Made by a program: the position numbers and the translations under genes. Positions 1 to 11,290 of a stretch of DNA of 64,000 nt are shown here, one piece after another; within the stretch, counting starts at the first letter, position 1, and each line of letters begins with the position of its first letter. The notes beneath the pieces are model-generated. The model did not search any database. It was given only the letters and a program-made list of their open reading frames with translations, and was not told the origin of the DNA. Source of the DNA: Symbiodinium natans (Eukaryota > Sar > Dinophyceae > Suessiales > Symbiodiniaceae); the NCBI GenBank assembly GCA_905221605.1, contig CAJNDS010001324.1:580001-644000 (forward strand), read 5' to 3'.

Positions 1-937
1 TTTAGGGTTTAGGGTTTAGGGGGCTTCGGATGCTTTCTGTTTGTACGCTCAGCCATCCTCGCGCGCACGAGTCGCCCTACCCGCTTAAGCAGAGTTTAAT
101 TTGGGGTTTTAATTTTAGGGTTTTGTTTAGGGTTTGGGGCTTGCCCTGGAGGGTCTGCTTAATTCTCTTTCATTCTCTCTACTAGCCCCACGAGTCCTGG
201 CTTGCTCCTCTTTGCCAGAAGCCTTTGGGGATTCTATCTTCGCGAAGTCCCATATGGAGGTTTACGATAGTAAGGGACCCCTCATATAGACCACCAAATA
301 GTAGAATCCCCGGATCCCTAGAATGACCCCAATAAGGCACCCGTAATATGATAAACCCCCTGTCGCCGAATATCTAAGGGAATGTTGCAGACATTTCGGG
401 TTTAGGGTGCAGGGTTTAGGATCCTCAAAGGCCTGAGTGACAAGAACCTACAACCAAAATACCAGGCTGGCATTCTTGAGGTGGGGCTTCATTTCAAGGA
501 GCTGGACCTTAAGCCCTCTCTAAAATTGCTATGAAGCTCTCGGGCCTATTTTAAACCGGAAGCCCTCCAAAACCCCAAAACCCCAAAACCCCAAAACCCC
601 AAACCCTAAACCCGAAAACCCCCCGAACCCTAAACCCCGAACACAAAAAACAACCTGCCAGTACTGTGCTGCCAGGCACCGTCCGCAAGCTGCGCATTGA
701 GGAGTATGGGGAGGCTGGGATGCTAAGGGCAGGTTTAGGGTTTAGGGTTTAGGGTTTAGAGTTTAGGGTTTAGGGCTTAGGGTTTAAGGTTTACGGATGC
801 TAAGGGCCCCTAAACATTAAACCCTGAAAGGTAAATGCTTTAGGGACTCGGAAAAGTGCCTCAAGGGTTCAGGGTTGTTAAGGGTTTAGGGTTTAGGGTT
901 AGGGCTTAGGGTCTATAGCACGTAAGCCTGAACCGGC

Positions 938-1058
938 AAAGCCTTCCGAGGGTGACCCGGATGAGCCTCCGACGTGGCTGCAGCCGCGCTGGCTGGAGAA
1001 GGGCTCGGAGAAGGCGCCGCGGGCGCGTGCGCAGTCGGCTTCAGTCATGCCCGGACCT
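938..1058 (+). CDS. Unassigned exon-like segment
   Basis: An open stretch between telomere-type arrays with coding-like composition (GC-rich, varied residues). It reads, in one frame, Pro/Glu-rich then Trp-containing sequence (motif PPTWLQPRWLEKGSEK). I do not recognise a family. A similar short island at about 667-725 reads VRKLRIEEYGEAG. They may be exons of the same gene as the FKBP-like exons at 3.4-4.7 kb. The strand is inferred from the open frame only. The rest of 1-3400 holds telomere-type arrays, inverted-repeat elements and an AT-rich stretch (2820-3420) with no gene I can support. Confidence 0.3.
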
Positions 1059-1237
1059 TTAGGGTTTAGGGTTTAGGGTTTAGGGTTTGGGGTTTAGGGT
1101 GTAGGGTTAAGCCTAAACCAGCCTCAGGCGCATATTTTTCGCGCATGTTGTGCAAGGTCGTGGTGACCTGCCAGATGGTCATCACCTCCTTCGGAGGCGC
1201 CTTCCAGCCTGGCTTTTACTTAGGGCTAACTAGGCCT

Positions 1238-1313
1238 ACTAGCCCGGTTCCCTCATAAAGTAACCAACCCCAAAAAGGGTGCCCTTATTATAATGTTGTT
1301 GCTGGGCTACCAA
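1238..1313. mobile_element. Family A inverted-repeat element, degenerate copy
   Basis: Shares the family A core: GTTCCCT, an ATAAAGTAACCAACCCCAAA stretch, GGGTGCCCTTATTATAAT, then the right terminus GTTGCTGGGCTACCAAG. The left terminus is decayed. Better copies are at 11428, 12379, 41614, 45648, 58116 and 62882. Confidence 0.6.
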
Positions 1314-2030
1314 GTAGGTGGGACCCCATACTTACCCGAAAGTTCCTCACGCAAGTCGAGCTTAGGGTTCAGGGACCCTAAGCCCTAAGCCCTAAACCCT
1401 AAACCCTAAACCCCCCATGGCACTCCTGTGCGCCCTTCAGCACCTCGAAACCTTTCGGGGCTCCGGTGAGGCGAGGAGCTCTACAACAGCAAGGAGTACC
1501 GGCCGCGCCCTCACAAGGAGGGTCGGGTTTGGGGAGTTTGGGGGTTTGGGGGTTTGGGGGTTTAGGGTTTAGGGTTTAGGGTTTAGGGTTTGGGGCTTAG
1601 GGTTTAGGGTTTAAGGTTTGGGGCTTAGGGTTGAGGGTTTTGGGGCTTAGGGTTTGGGGTTTGGGGGTAGGGTTTTCGAGATTAGCTCCCTTCTTGGGCC
1701 TATAAAGTACAGCACACTTAGAACCAGGACCCCCCAAAAAGAGGCCCCTGATTTAAAGAACTACCCTTTTTCGCATGTGCAGCCCCCAAACCCGAAAAGT
1801 CGTCTAAGGCTACGGATCTGTAAGTTTCACCCTACACATTTCCTTTTAAGGCCTCATGAAGCCCCTATTATCATGGCCCGTTGAGCCCTCCGAACCACTG
1901 AAAAAGGCAACTGAGTCCCTTTACTTGAACCCTGACCCATCCCCGACCATCATACACCCGAAGCCCGCCAACGCTAAAAGCATGAGCCCTGAGCCCCTTA
2001 AACCCTTGAACTCTCCAACCCCTGAACTTG

Positions 2031-2208
2031 GGATGTTCCCCCCTTATCCTAACAGTCCTTCATAGGGATTATGATAAAGGGGTAACATAATCCGTATTAA
2101 GGACTCTCAGTATAAGTTCCCCCCTTATCCTAACAGTCCTTCATAGGGATCATGATAAAGGGGTAAAATAATCCGTATTAAGGACTCTCAGCATGAGGGA
2201 GAACATCC
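2031..2208. mobile_element. Family D inverted-repeat element, internally duplicated
   Basis: The left end GGGATGTTCCCCCTTAT and right end GAGGGAGAACATCC are inverted copies. The interior of about 81 bp (starting CCCTTATCCTAACAGTCC) is present twice in tandem (from 2041 and from 2122) with only a few differences. Other family D copies, with an unduplicated hairpin, are at 20552, 29100, 43509 and about 60687. Confidence 0.75.
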
Positions 2209-2499
2209 AAAGCCTGAACCCTAAACCAACAACCCTAAACCCCAAGTACCGCTGAACCCGAAACCCTAAACCCTAAACCCTACTCAACCTGAAACCCTAA
2301 ACCCCAAAAGCCCCAACCCTTGCACCACCTCCCGAGGCCCTTCCCTGAGACAAAGCAGGCGCGGGACGAGCTCAAGGAGCGTCGGCTTAGTCTTTAGGGT
2401 TTAGGGTTTAGGGTTTAGGGTTTTAGGGTTTTAGGGTTTTAGGGTTTTAGGGTTTGAATTCGGGCTGAGGGTTGCAGGCGCCAAAAACTCGGCGAAAAT

Positions 2500-2722
2500 T
2501 GGCCCCATGCCCAGGGGGTCCATTTGTAGTACTATTATGGAATTTCGGTACCCAAAAACCCAATTTAGCATGGGCTTTGGTTACCTAAGTCCAGAAGAGC
2601 ACTACAAGGGACGCTGTGGGATATGCAAGAAGCTTAGAGAGCTTACCATGGTTTACAGTTTGGGATGTTTCGCCCCTTATACTACCAGTCCAGTACAATC
2701 CCAAAGTACCCCTAAACCCTAA
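2500..2722. mobile_element. Family C inverted-repeat element (long copy)
   Basis: Begins CCCAGGGGGTCCATTTGTAG, followed by TACTATTATGGAATT, and has a weaker inverted right end (GAGCACTACAAGGGACGC) near 2595-2615. The continuation to about 2700 includes a partial family D terminus (TTGGGATGTTTCGCCCC). Family C is defined by the better copies at 7880, 21516, 44477 and 50070, which keep AGGGTCCATTTGTAGTAC at one end and its complement at the other. Confidence 0.55.
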
Positions 2723-3456
2723 ACCCTAAACCCCCCATATTTTAGGGAGGTCTTGGTGACAGCCGTCCATTCATGACCGGGCCCCCCGCTGGGCGCGCAC
2801 ACCGGAACTGCCACACCCATATGAAGCAAGGTTTATATTACTGTCATTGCTGATTATATGTATATAAGGTTCCTTTATAATATATTGGTAAGTGTATATA
2901 CTTGGTGTCCTTTTGGGGATGCAAGGAATATAAACCCTAATATATGTTAACAGCAAAACTGCTGTACCTTCCAGGTTTTTTGGCTTTCGGAGTATAGAAG
3001 GTCACATAATTTTAAACCGTAATTAATTCGGTTGCAGATTTATAGACATTTTGCATGCATGATGTGTTACGTAAAATAGTCCCGGAAATACTCGAAAAGT
3101 ACGATTTTATTGGTATTTGCAGTGTTTTCGGCGTGCGAAACTTGTTCAAAAGTGCGTCGAAGCAAGCAGAAGAGTAGTGTAGACAAGGAGGGTGTAGATC
3201 TTGGGGGGGGGGGTTGGTGACCATACATATAATATAGATATATATATATATAGACTGCACAAATAGAACTACGAAGTACATGAATGCAAAAATGACAACT
3301 AAAGACACAACTACTATCTCCTGAGCTTTCATAGCAACATAACCGGATAGTGTAAGACATGTCAATAACAATATAACATGATATTCAATATCATGCAATA
3401 TGATCATCTAGTAGCCTACTGTACAAAAAATAGACCCAAGCCCACCCTCTGCGCAG

Positions 3457-4665
3457 GAGTACATGGACATGGTCAACTTTCTCGACCAGGAGGGGCGGGG
3501 GCTCTGTTACCTCAACCGTAGACCCTCAGACCCTCAAACCCTCAAACCCTTCAGACTCAGACCCTGAAATCCCTCAAACCCTCAAAGGGTTTAGGGTTTA
3601 GGGTTTAGTGTTTAGGGTAACCCTCGAACCTTCAAACCCTCAAACCCTAAACCCTAATTCCAGTTTGTATCAGGGTGTAGCAAGAATACGACGATCCCTC
3701 GCGCTCTGTGCGCCTTTTTGCGGCTTCAATTCTTGGCGGCTTCGGTTCTTGTCCCTCACGCCTTTGCCCGAGATCTCTGAATCTCCTAAACCCTTGGCCC
3801 CAAAACTCCTGAACCCTAAAACCCTAAAACCCTAAGCCCCTACACGCCCTGAACCCTGAACCCTAAACCCTCAGAAATCCCCAGAAACCCCTATAAACCC
3901 CTATAAGCCCCAAACCCGAAACCCTAACCCCAAACCGTAAACCCTAAACCCCCCTAAAACCCCTATAAACCCCTATAAGCCCCAAACCAGGAAGCGGGCA
4001 AGGCGCCCCGCCTCGTCGGCGACTTCTACAGAAAAGCCTTGGGCCCAATGGCGGAGCATCTCTGAGGGGTTTAGGGTTTAGGGTTTAGGGTTTAGGGTTT
4101 AGGGTTTAGGGTTTAGGGTTTAGGGTTTAGGGTTTTAGGGTTTCAAGGTTCGGGGTTCAGGGCTTAGGAGTTGATGGTCTAGGGTCGAGGGGGAGTTCAG
4201 AGGCTTGAGCTTTATCAGGGGGTGAGGGTTTTGAGCTTTGTAGGGCCCTTTTAGGAGCCCCTCGAGATGACTCAAGCCCTAAACCCTAAACCCTAAACCC
4301 TAATGGCGACTTAACTTATGCTCCTTGACAAAAAACCCCGCCCGCCGAGGTCAAGAAGCGGCCTGTGAGATGGTATTTGGGAGACCCCGGGATGTACAAG
4401 GCAAGCTCTGATCCCTAAACCCTAAACCCTAAACCCTACATGTCTTAGCTCCCCGCGAGCGTCGTGTGGATGTGCTGCACCACCCCAAAACTCGACTAAG
4501 GCCCTTTAGGGTTTAGGGTTTAGGGTTTAGGGTTTAGGGTTTAGGGTTTAGGGTTTAGGGCCAAAGCCCGAAGACCCCAAACCCTCAACCGGCTTGCCAG
4601 GGATTCGATCTTGCAGCCCGGACGATGAAGCCCGGCGAGCGCGCAATTTTCGAGGCCGCCTAAAC
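3457..4665 (+). CDS. Multi-exon gene fragment, possible FKBP-type peptidyl-prolyl isomerase
   Basis: Short exon-like islands on the + strand: 3457-3518 (EYMDMVNFLDQEGRGLCY), 3991-4062 (EAGKAPRLVGDFYRKALG), 4350-4400 (VKKRPVRWYLGDPGMYK; AG acceptor, GC donor), about 4452-4500, and about 4602-4662, which reads GFDLAARTMKPGERAIFEAA. The last motif resembles the 'tMk.GE.a.f' segment near the end of FKBP domains, where the enzyme isomerises Xaa-Pro bonds. The remaining FKBP signature residues were not found, so the family call rests on one motif. Introns between islands are telomere-type arrays. Alternative: an unrelated protein with a chance match. Confidence 0.35.
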
Positions 4666-5754
4666 CCCTAAACCCTAAACCCTAAACCCTAGTTTCGAGA
4701 GCCTTGATGGTTACCAGTGCAATCCGCTTATGGTCCCCCAAATCATAATGCGAATAGATTATTGTATAGTTCTCCGTATCTGATTGTGGCTGCGCAGGAG
4801 ACTTCTTGATACTAGAATCACAACTCTAACATCAACCGTGAGTTTTATAGGCACCTAAACTACATAGGTGCAGGGCGACCGGAACCATTTCTCTCTGAAC
4901 CATTTTCTCCCTGCTAAACTTAAAAATATAGGACACATATTATGTATGGTTTAGGGTTTAGGGTTTAGGGCTATGTATGGATGACGTGTGAACAGCAACG
5001 ACAGATTCCAGAGCCACAAGCATACGTATGCAATGCCAGCGAACCACAGAGCGTGCGGGGTGAAAGTACACAAGTATGTGATTTGACGAACCGACGATTT
5101 ACTCATGCGGTCTTTAGACCGAGATATGGGAAAGTAAGGGGGCACCCTTTGGGGAGTCCCTTTAACGTTCTATTTGGGGTAGAAAAGGGGCACCCCTGTT
5201 GTGGGAAATGCCCACATGTTACCGCCTTGCATCCCGGGCTCGGGCTTCTTGGCGCGTTTGTCTCGTCAGCTGCTTCCTGTCAGGTTCTGGGTCCAGAAAC
5301 TTTGTGGGAAAAACTGCGCATGTATGAGTGGGCCTCCCTCCTAAGTCGGTGGTAGGGTTGGGTTTCGGGTTTTGGGTATTAGGGCTTAGGGGTAGCATCA
5401 GGAACTAGGACCCAGAGTAGGCCCTTATCCTAGCCCCTAAACCCTAAACCCTTCGGGAGATTTCCGGTATCCAAGTATCCTAGGGGTCTGAAAGTCTCAA
5501 TTCTTGACTGCATCTCTTTGAGTTGGCGAGGCCCCGCACTCCTTACAGTAGCCTCTGCAATTGGGTTTAGGGTTTTGGGGTTTATGGGGTACTACCAATA
5601 GACTTTCTTTATATGAGTATGGTATCCAAATATTATGCCTGGCCCCCTTAATTATGCTTCTTCAATTGCCAGCCCCTCTGAATTTTGGTATTACGCAGCA
5701 CAGTCCTCATATGACGATCGTATGAACTCATTCGGCCCCTCTGACTGTCCGACA

Positions 5755-5838
5755 CCGACCAGGTGGACCAGCCTATGCTGGCGGCGTCGGTGGAGAAATT
5801 TTATGAGGCCCTGCAGCTTACACAGCGAAGCTTCTTGA
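5755..5838 (+). CDS. Unassigned exon-like segment
   Basis: An open segment in one frame (DTDQVDQPMLAASVEKFYEAL) ends near a frame stop at the start of a T/G-rich repeat region. It has amphipathic, helix-like character. No family recognised; it may belong to the gene with the FKBP-like exons upstream. Between here and 7290 I see only telomere-type arrays, a (TG)n run at 6474-6499, long G runs at 6507-6522 and 7106-7167, and no supportable gene. Confidence 0.3.
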   Translation, partial: PTRWTSLCWRRRWRNFMRPCSLHSEAS

Positions 5839-7291
5839 GAGAGGGTTTATAGAGTTCAAGGGTTCAGGTTTTGGGGTTGCGGGTTCAAGAGCTTCTCGGG
5901 TTTAGGGCTTGTTTTTTTTTTTTTTGTTTGGGGGGGGGGGGGGCGTTCGGGGGTGGTCAAGTCTTCCGAAATTTGTGTCCTCGAGGTTTGGGTTAGGTCT
6001 GAGAGGTTCGGGGAGGGCCACATGACATGTAAACCCCAAAAGCCCGGAATCACAACCCCCAAGCCGCGTTGGACAGTGGAGGCTCTAGTCTTTTCAGTCC
6101 CCCTGCACAAAATATGCACTATACACGCACACCATATATATATATATGTATACGTATGTATACAAATAAATATGTAAATGTGCAACTAGCAAACCCCTGT
6201 AAGCCCTTCTTCTGTCCAGTCCATCGGCTTCCACTCCACGATTGCGGGCTTACCGCAGCTTCAGTGCTCCTCCTACTTAGTTCGCTGTGTGGCCTAAACC
6301 CTAAACCCTAAATCCTAAACCTTAAACCCTAAACCCTATAAGCCCTAAACCCGAACCCTAGCCGTAAACCCTAACCCAAAGCCCTAAACCCTAAACTCGA
6401 GAATTAGCTCAAGAGCTCGCAAGTCCAAGGGTTGCGGCTTTACGATGTTTTCCCATGTAGTGCTAACGATTCCTGTGTGTGTGTGTGTGTGTGTGTGTTT
6501 CTTTCGGGGGGGGGGGGGGGGGAAGGAGTGCTTAGGGTTTGGGATTTAGGATCCCTATGCTATGGACCCCCTAACTCTACATGTTTTGTTTGGGTTTGGC
6601 TTGATCCGCGCAATCTGTGCTCACAGCCTACATCTCAAGTAGTGGCAGCTCCCTGTAGGCTGTATAGGGTGTGCTCTGGGGTTTTGGGCTTAGGGCTCGG
6701 CACGTTCTGGGGACGAAGGAGGGACCAAAATGGAGCTGGGCTTTGAGTGGGTACCTGACACAGAGCATTTGCAATAACCAAAACATGTATATATGTACAT
6801 ATGTGTACTGTCGAGACTCTCTATAGAAATAAGTGTATGGTAGTTTTTGCTATAGATATGTCTTTATAGTACTGAACGTCTGTTTGTTTGCTCTGCATAT
6901 TGGGGGGTTGCATGCGGCCGAAAGAGTAAGGCTCCCTTCTCGGGGTATGCCCTGGGGCTTCTGAGCAAATGCTACAAGTGAAGGCCCCAAACCTGTAAAT
7001 CGGCCCTCGGCCCTGTCAGGTTTAGGGTTTAGGGTTTAGGGTTTAGGGTTCAGGGTTCAGGGTTTAGGGTTTAGGACAACAAGGTTGGTTGAACGCAGTT
7101 CCCAGGAGGGGGGGGGGGGAGGTCGGGGGGTGGGGGGGGGGGGAGGTCGGGGGGTGGGGGGGGGGGAGCGCCAGCAGTTGAACATGCCTTGCTGCATCTC
7201 AGCCGTCCCTGCAGGCCTTTCGACATCCCTTTCGAATTTAGGGTTGGATTCTAACCCTAAACCCTTATAAACCCTAAACCCTAATGATCTG

Positions 7292-8085
7292 TATGATGAC
7301 GAGACTAACCTGTTCTCCGTGAAAGATGCAGGACATGAAGCTGAGCCCAGCGATTCTCGAGACCTGCAGCCCCCAGCTCCTCACCTCCCCGGTTTTTCAT
7401 GGGGGAAGTCAGCGAGTTCGGTACCTTTCAGAACTCCCCCGCATATTTTGACACCAAGCCTCATCCCTGAACTCCTCATTCCCTTACTTCCCTGCCTAGC
7501 AGCAGGAAAAACTCCCAGAATCCCAGCATCAACGAAGCTTCAGGGCTGCTTATAATCTATGCCCGCCGCGCTTGTTCATGGACTGGTTTGGTGCTGCCCC
7601 GGTCTTCCTTGCGGCCGCCTCGGTCTAGGGGTGCCCCTTCTGGGACTCCTGATGGGCTTCAGGACCGGGGGTAGGCCCTTTTTTGCTTGTTTCCCTTGTA
7701 GTCCTGTTAAAACCAAAAAGGGTACCCTTTTTATTCCTAGGTTACTCCCGGGTCCAGCATACCTTGGGGTGCCACAGATTGCCCGTAGACTTGAGACTTG
7801 ATCACCCGATCGGTGTGGCATGCCAATGGCTAAGGGAGCGCGCGCGTGATGCCTTGCACTTGGCACGCTTGATGGATCAGCGAAAGGTCGGAGGATCTAT
7901 TTGTAGTACTACTATGAAATTGGGTACCCCCCCCCAACAAAAAAAGCACTTAATTCCACAACAGTGCTACAAATGGACCTTCTGGGGGAAGCTCGGAGCA
8001 TGGTCGGCCCCAGGTCGATAGCGATGCGGAGAGTGTGGCCAGCACGGTCGCAGTGTCCTTGCTGCAACGTTTCAGTGCGTTGACA
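7292..8085 (+). CDS. Unassigned exons flanking inverted-repeat introns
   Basis: Three open islands: 7292-7392 (acidic; YDDETNLFSVKDAGHEAEPS), about 7800-7879 (VACQWLRERARDALHLARLM) and 7992-8085 (SEHGRPQVDSDAESVASTVA). The second and third join in frame across 7880-7991 with a GC donor and AG acceptor; that intron is a family C inverted-repeat element. The first two are separated by sequence containing a family B element (7664-7756). No domain recognised. The segment may be an N-terminal part of the REV1-like gene or of a separate gene. Confidence 0.4.
7664..7756. mobile_element. Family B inverted-repeat element
   Basis: Carries the family B pattern: GGACCGGGGGTAGGCCCTTT at the left, a central CCAAAAAGGGTACCCTTT, and TTCCTAGGTTACTCCCGGGT at the right. 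Related copies at 44773, 45883, 47934, 58345 and 63113 have the same order of blocks. Confidence 0.7.
7880..7991. mobile_element. Family C element acting as an intron
   Basis: Inverted ends GGATCTATTTGTAGTACTAC and GTGCTACAAATGGACCTTCT bracket a short interior. The exon-side sequences GTCGGAGGA and CTCGGAGCA form an imperfect direct repeat. Removing 7880-7991 (GC...AG) keeps the flanking reading frame open. Confidence 0.65.
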
Positions 8086-9249
8086 CCCTAAACCCTAAAC
8101 CCTAAGCCCTAAACCCTAACCCTAAACCCTAAACCCTACACCCTACACCCTACACCCTACACCCTAAACCCTACCCCAAAAGACCCCAAAACCCATGATC
8201 TACCCCTGGGCTCTCCATGCTTTTGATGCAAAAAACACGCAAGGAAAGTTCCATTAAGCTCACAAGAAAAGTTCCACTGTACGGTAAGCCCTACACAGGA
8301 TCGCTCCACTAAGGATCAGGAGGACAGCCAGCACAGCGATCGGGACGGCGAGGGGTAAGGCCCTCAGCTGACGCATGTTCTCTCGCTAGGGTTTAGGGTT
8401 TCGGGTTTAGGGTTTAGGGTAGCTGTGTGGGATTGCAGGCTTTTCATGTTTCCTTAACAGAGTCTGAAGTTCTTTTTGCGGTGATGAGCCCGTTAGCCTC
8501 CCAAGGAAACCATGAAGCCCGGAACACTAAAACCCTAAACCCCGACACAGCTCCTAGACGGGACCCGAAACGCCGAAACCCTCAGATTCCTAAACGCCTA
8601 AACCCCTAAACCCTACGTCCCTACGACCCTAGACCCCATAAACTCTAAACCCCTACCCACTAAACCCCTAAACCCCGAAGCCCCTCCCCTAAGCCCCTAG
8701 TTCCCTAAACCCTAAAGCCTAAACCCTTATAAGCCCCGAAAGCCCTAAGCTGATCTAGCGATGCCCAGGCCCCAGCCGGCGCAGGCGAGCCCTACGCGAC
8801 CATGCGAGGAGCCTCAGGCAGGTTTAGGGTTTGGGTTTTGGGGTTTAGGGTTTAGGGTTTAGGGTTTTAGAGTTTAGGGTTTAGGGTCTTCTTCAGAGCC
8901 CCGTAGCCGACCCTGGAAGAGCCCGAACTCTCATCGCCGGGAGCGATTTAGGTAAACTAGGGCGGGGAGAAGTGGGCGGTATTAGGTTCCCTTTATTTAG
9001 GGTATGAGGTTCCCTTTATTTAGGGTATGAGGTTCCCTTCTAAGGCCCTTTGAGCCAAAAGGGCCCCCCTTTTTCATTCCTGGTTTAACACTCTTCGGTG
9101 CAAAGGAGAGGGTTGAGGGCAAAGTGTAGTTGAGGTTTGGACGGGAGGGTTGCTTCAGAGATCATCTTACGGGAGCCCTAAACCCTAAACCCTAAGCCCG
9201 AAGCCCTAAACCCTAAACCCTAAACCCTAAACCCTAAACCCTAAACCAA

Positions 9250-10866
9250 CTCTTCTTGGAGGCCGGCTCCCACTCTCCGAAACCCCCTTCAGCTCTGCAG
9301 CCCTCTTCCATGGCTGCTGGCGAGGAGGAGCAACTTGCTTGCACAAGAGGCGGGAAACGGAGGGTTTAGGGTTTAGGGTTTAGGGTTTAGGGTTTAGGGT
9401 TTAGGGTTTAGGGTTTAGGGTTTAGGGTGCCCCCAAAATTGGGGACCTTACTCCCACAGACCTAAATCTTGTGTCCTAAGCGGTTCGAGGAACCCTCAGT
9501 ATTAGTTCCCTGAAAAATGAATCACCGACATCATCCCCTGCTGCCCTGTGGCCCTTCGCATCCAAAGCCCGAAACAACTGCCCGGCACTGGCAAAGCCCT
9601 GAACAGCCCCAAAGCCCTAACAGCCCTCACTTCTCGAAGCATAAGGATCCTGAAGGATCCCCTAAACCCTAAACCCTAAACCCTAAACCCCAAACCCCAA
9701 ACCCTAAACTCTAAACCCTAAACCCTAAACCCTAAACCCTAAACCCTAACCCTAAACCCTAAACGAAGCCTGACGATCACTACTGTAGGCTTTGCCTCGA
9801 CGTGCAGCTGGAGGAGCCGCAGCTCGAGGAGCCCCCAACTTCTCTGGAGCCTTCTCAGGGATTTAGGGTTTAGGGTTTAGGGTTTAGGGTTGAGGGTTTA
9901 GGGTTTAGGGTTTAGGGTTGAGGGTTTAGGGTTTAGGTGCTGTACTGTATAGGGGCCCCAAGAGCTTAATGTAGAGAGCAACTCCCATTCCCAAGGCATG
10001 TGAAAATCCTTACCTGGACGTGACCTTGTTCTCAGTCATGGGTGCTCTTGAAGGGAATGAGGGAATGAGGTACCCTATATATACCCTTTAAGGGATTAAA
10101 TGGGGTACCTCATGCCCTCAGTCCCCTCCTAAGAACCAGCCTGAGAAAGACGGTTGAGCCAAAAGTTTCTTCTCTTGCGCCCACACACCCTTGGAAGGCT
10201 TCCTAAGACCTTCCTTAGAGGGCCATGTGAGGTGTTTTTCGGGGTTTAGGGTTTAGGGTTTGGGGCTGGGGTTGAGGGTTGAGGGTTTAGGGTTCAGGCT
10301 CAGGGTTGAGGGTTTAGGGTTTATGGTGTTCAACAGCGACAGAAAACGTCGCGCTGCACGGGTTTTCTGGTCTTTGCAAGGAACTGTGTTGCAACAATTC
10401 CGTCTACTTTGAATTACGTGACAGCAACAAAGTGAATGCAGCGAGTGCAGTACCAGCTGCACATATGCGCGGCGTATGTATTTTGTTACCCAGTAATTTT
10501 CGACAACGAAAACGAAATTCGGTTGCCTAGGTGCCAGCTGAACTCTACCATGGTATGAATATCGGTGTCGATCGCATGGTGACAGCCTCAACAGCCCCAC
10601 ACGCTCAACCCGAAACCAAAAACATAAGCCCTAAACCCTAAACCCTAAACCCTAAACCCTAAACCCTAAACCCTACACCCTACACCCTACACCCTACACC
10701 CTAAACCCTAAACCCTAAACCCTAAACCCTAAACCCTAAACCCTAAACCCTAAACCCTAAACCCCAACCAGACCTTTCAAGACCCGAGGCCTACCAAGCC
10801 AGACTTCGGGCGGCCAAGGAGGTTGCCGAAGGGCTTCGAGCAAAGGAGCGGCGAGAAGGGGTTGAG
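9250..10866 (+). CDS. Unassigned exon-like islands upstream of the REV1 core
   Basis: Open islands at about 9250-9360 (QLFLEAGSHSPKPPSALQPS), 9772-9858 (DDHYCRLCLDVQLEEPQLEE) and 10788-10866 (EAYQARLRAAKEVAEGLRAK). They have coding-like composition and sit between telomere-type arrays on the same strand as the REV1-like exons that start at 11.3 kb, so they could be its N-terminal part. REV1 normally carries an N-terminal BRCT domain; I did not find a convincing BRCT motif here. Further weak islands at about 8753-8820 and 8890-8950 are too short to judge. Confidence 0.3.
10059..10130. mobile_element. Family F inverted-repeat element
   Basis: Short hairpin: GGGAATGAGGTACCCTATAT at the left and GGGGTACCTCATGCCCTCA at the right are inverted copies. 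Another copy is at 22895-23040, inside a REV1 intron, and a partial one is near 49200. Confidence 0.65.
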
Positions 10867-11290
10867 GGCTTAAGGGGGCTTAGGGTTTAGGGTTTAGGGC
10901 TAGGGTTTAGGGTTTAGGGTTTAGGGTTTAGGGTTTAGGGTTTGGGGTTTGGGGTTTGGGGTTTGGGGTTTGGGGTTTCGGGCTTGGGGTTTAGGATGTG
11001 GGGTTTCGGGTTTTGGTGTAGGGTTTGGGGCTAGGGTTTAGGGTTTGGGTTTAGGGCTAGGGTTTAGGGTTGAGGAATGAGAGTTTTTAGGATCTCGGAG
11101 TTCGTTGTTTCGGGGCTGGGCCTTTAAAGGAGTAGACGGTGCGGGTGGATTGTGCTCGGAGGGGGTAGTTTGGGAAAGCCCTAAACCTTAAACCCTAAAA
11201 CCCTAAAACGCTAAACCCTAAACCCCAAAAACCCTAAATCCTAAACCCAAAAACCCTAAAACGCTAAACCCTAAGCCCTAAACCCGGCTG

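Noticed and set aside
1-30. Window starts with TTTAGGG units, suggesting a chromosome end
   Set aside because: Only a few units are present, both orientations occur throughout, and genes span the arrays, so these are interstitial repeats.
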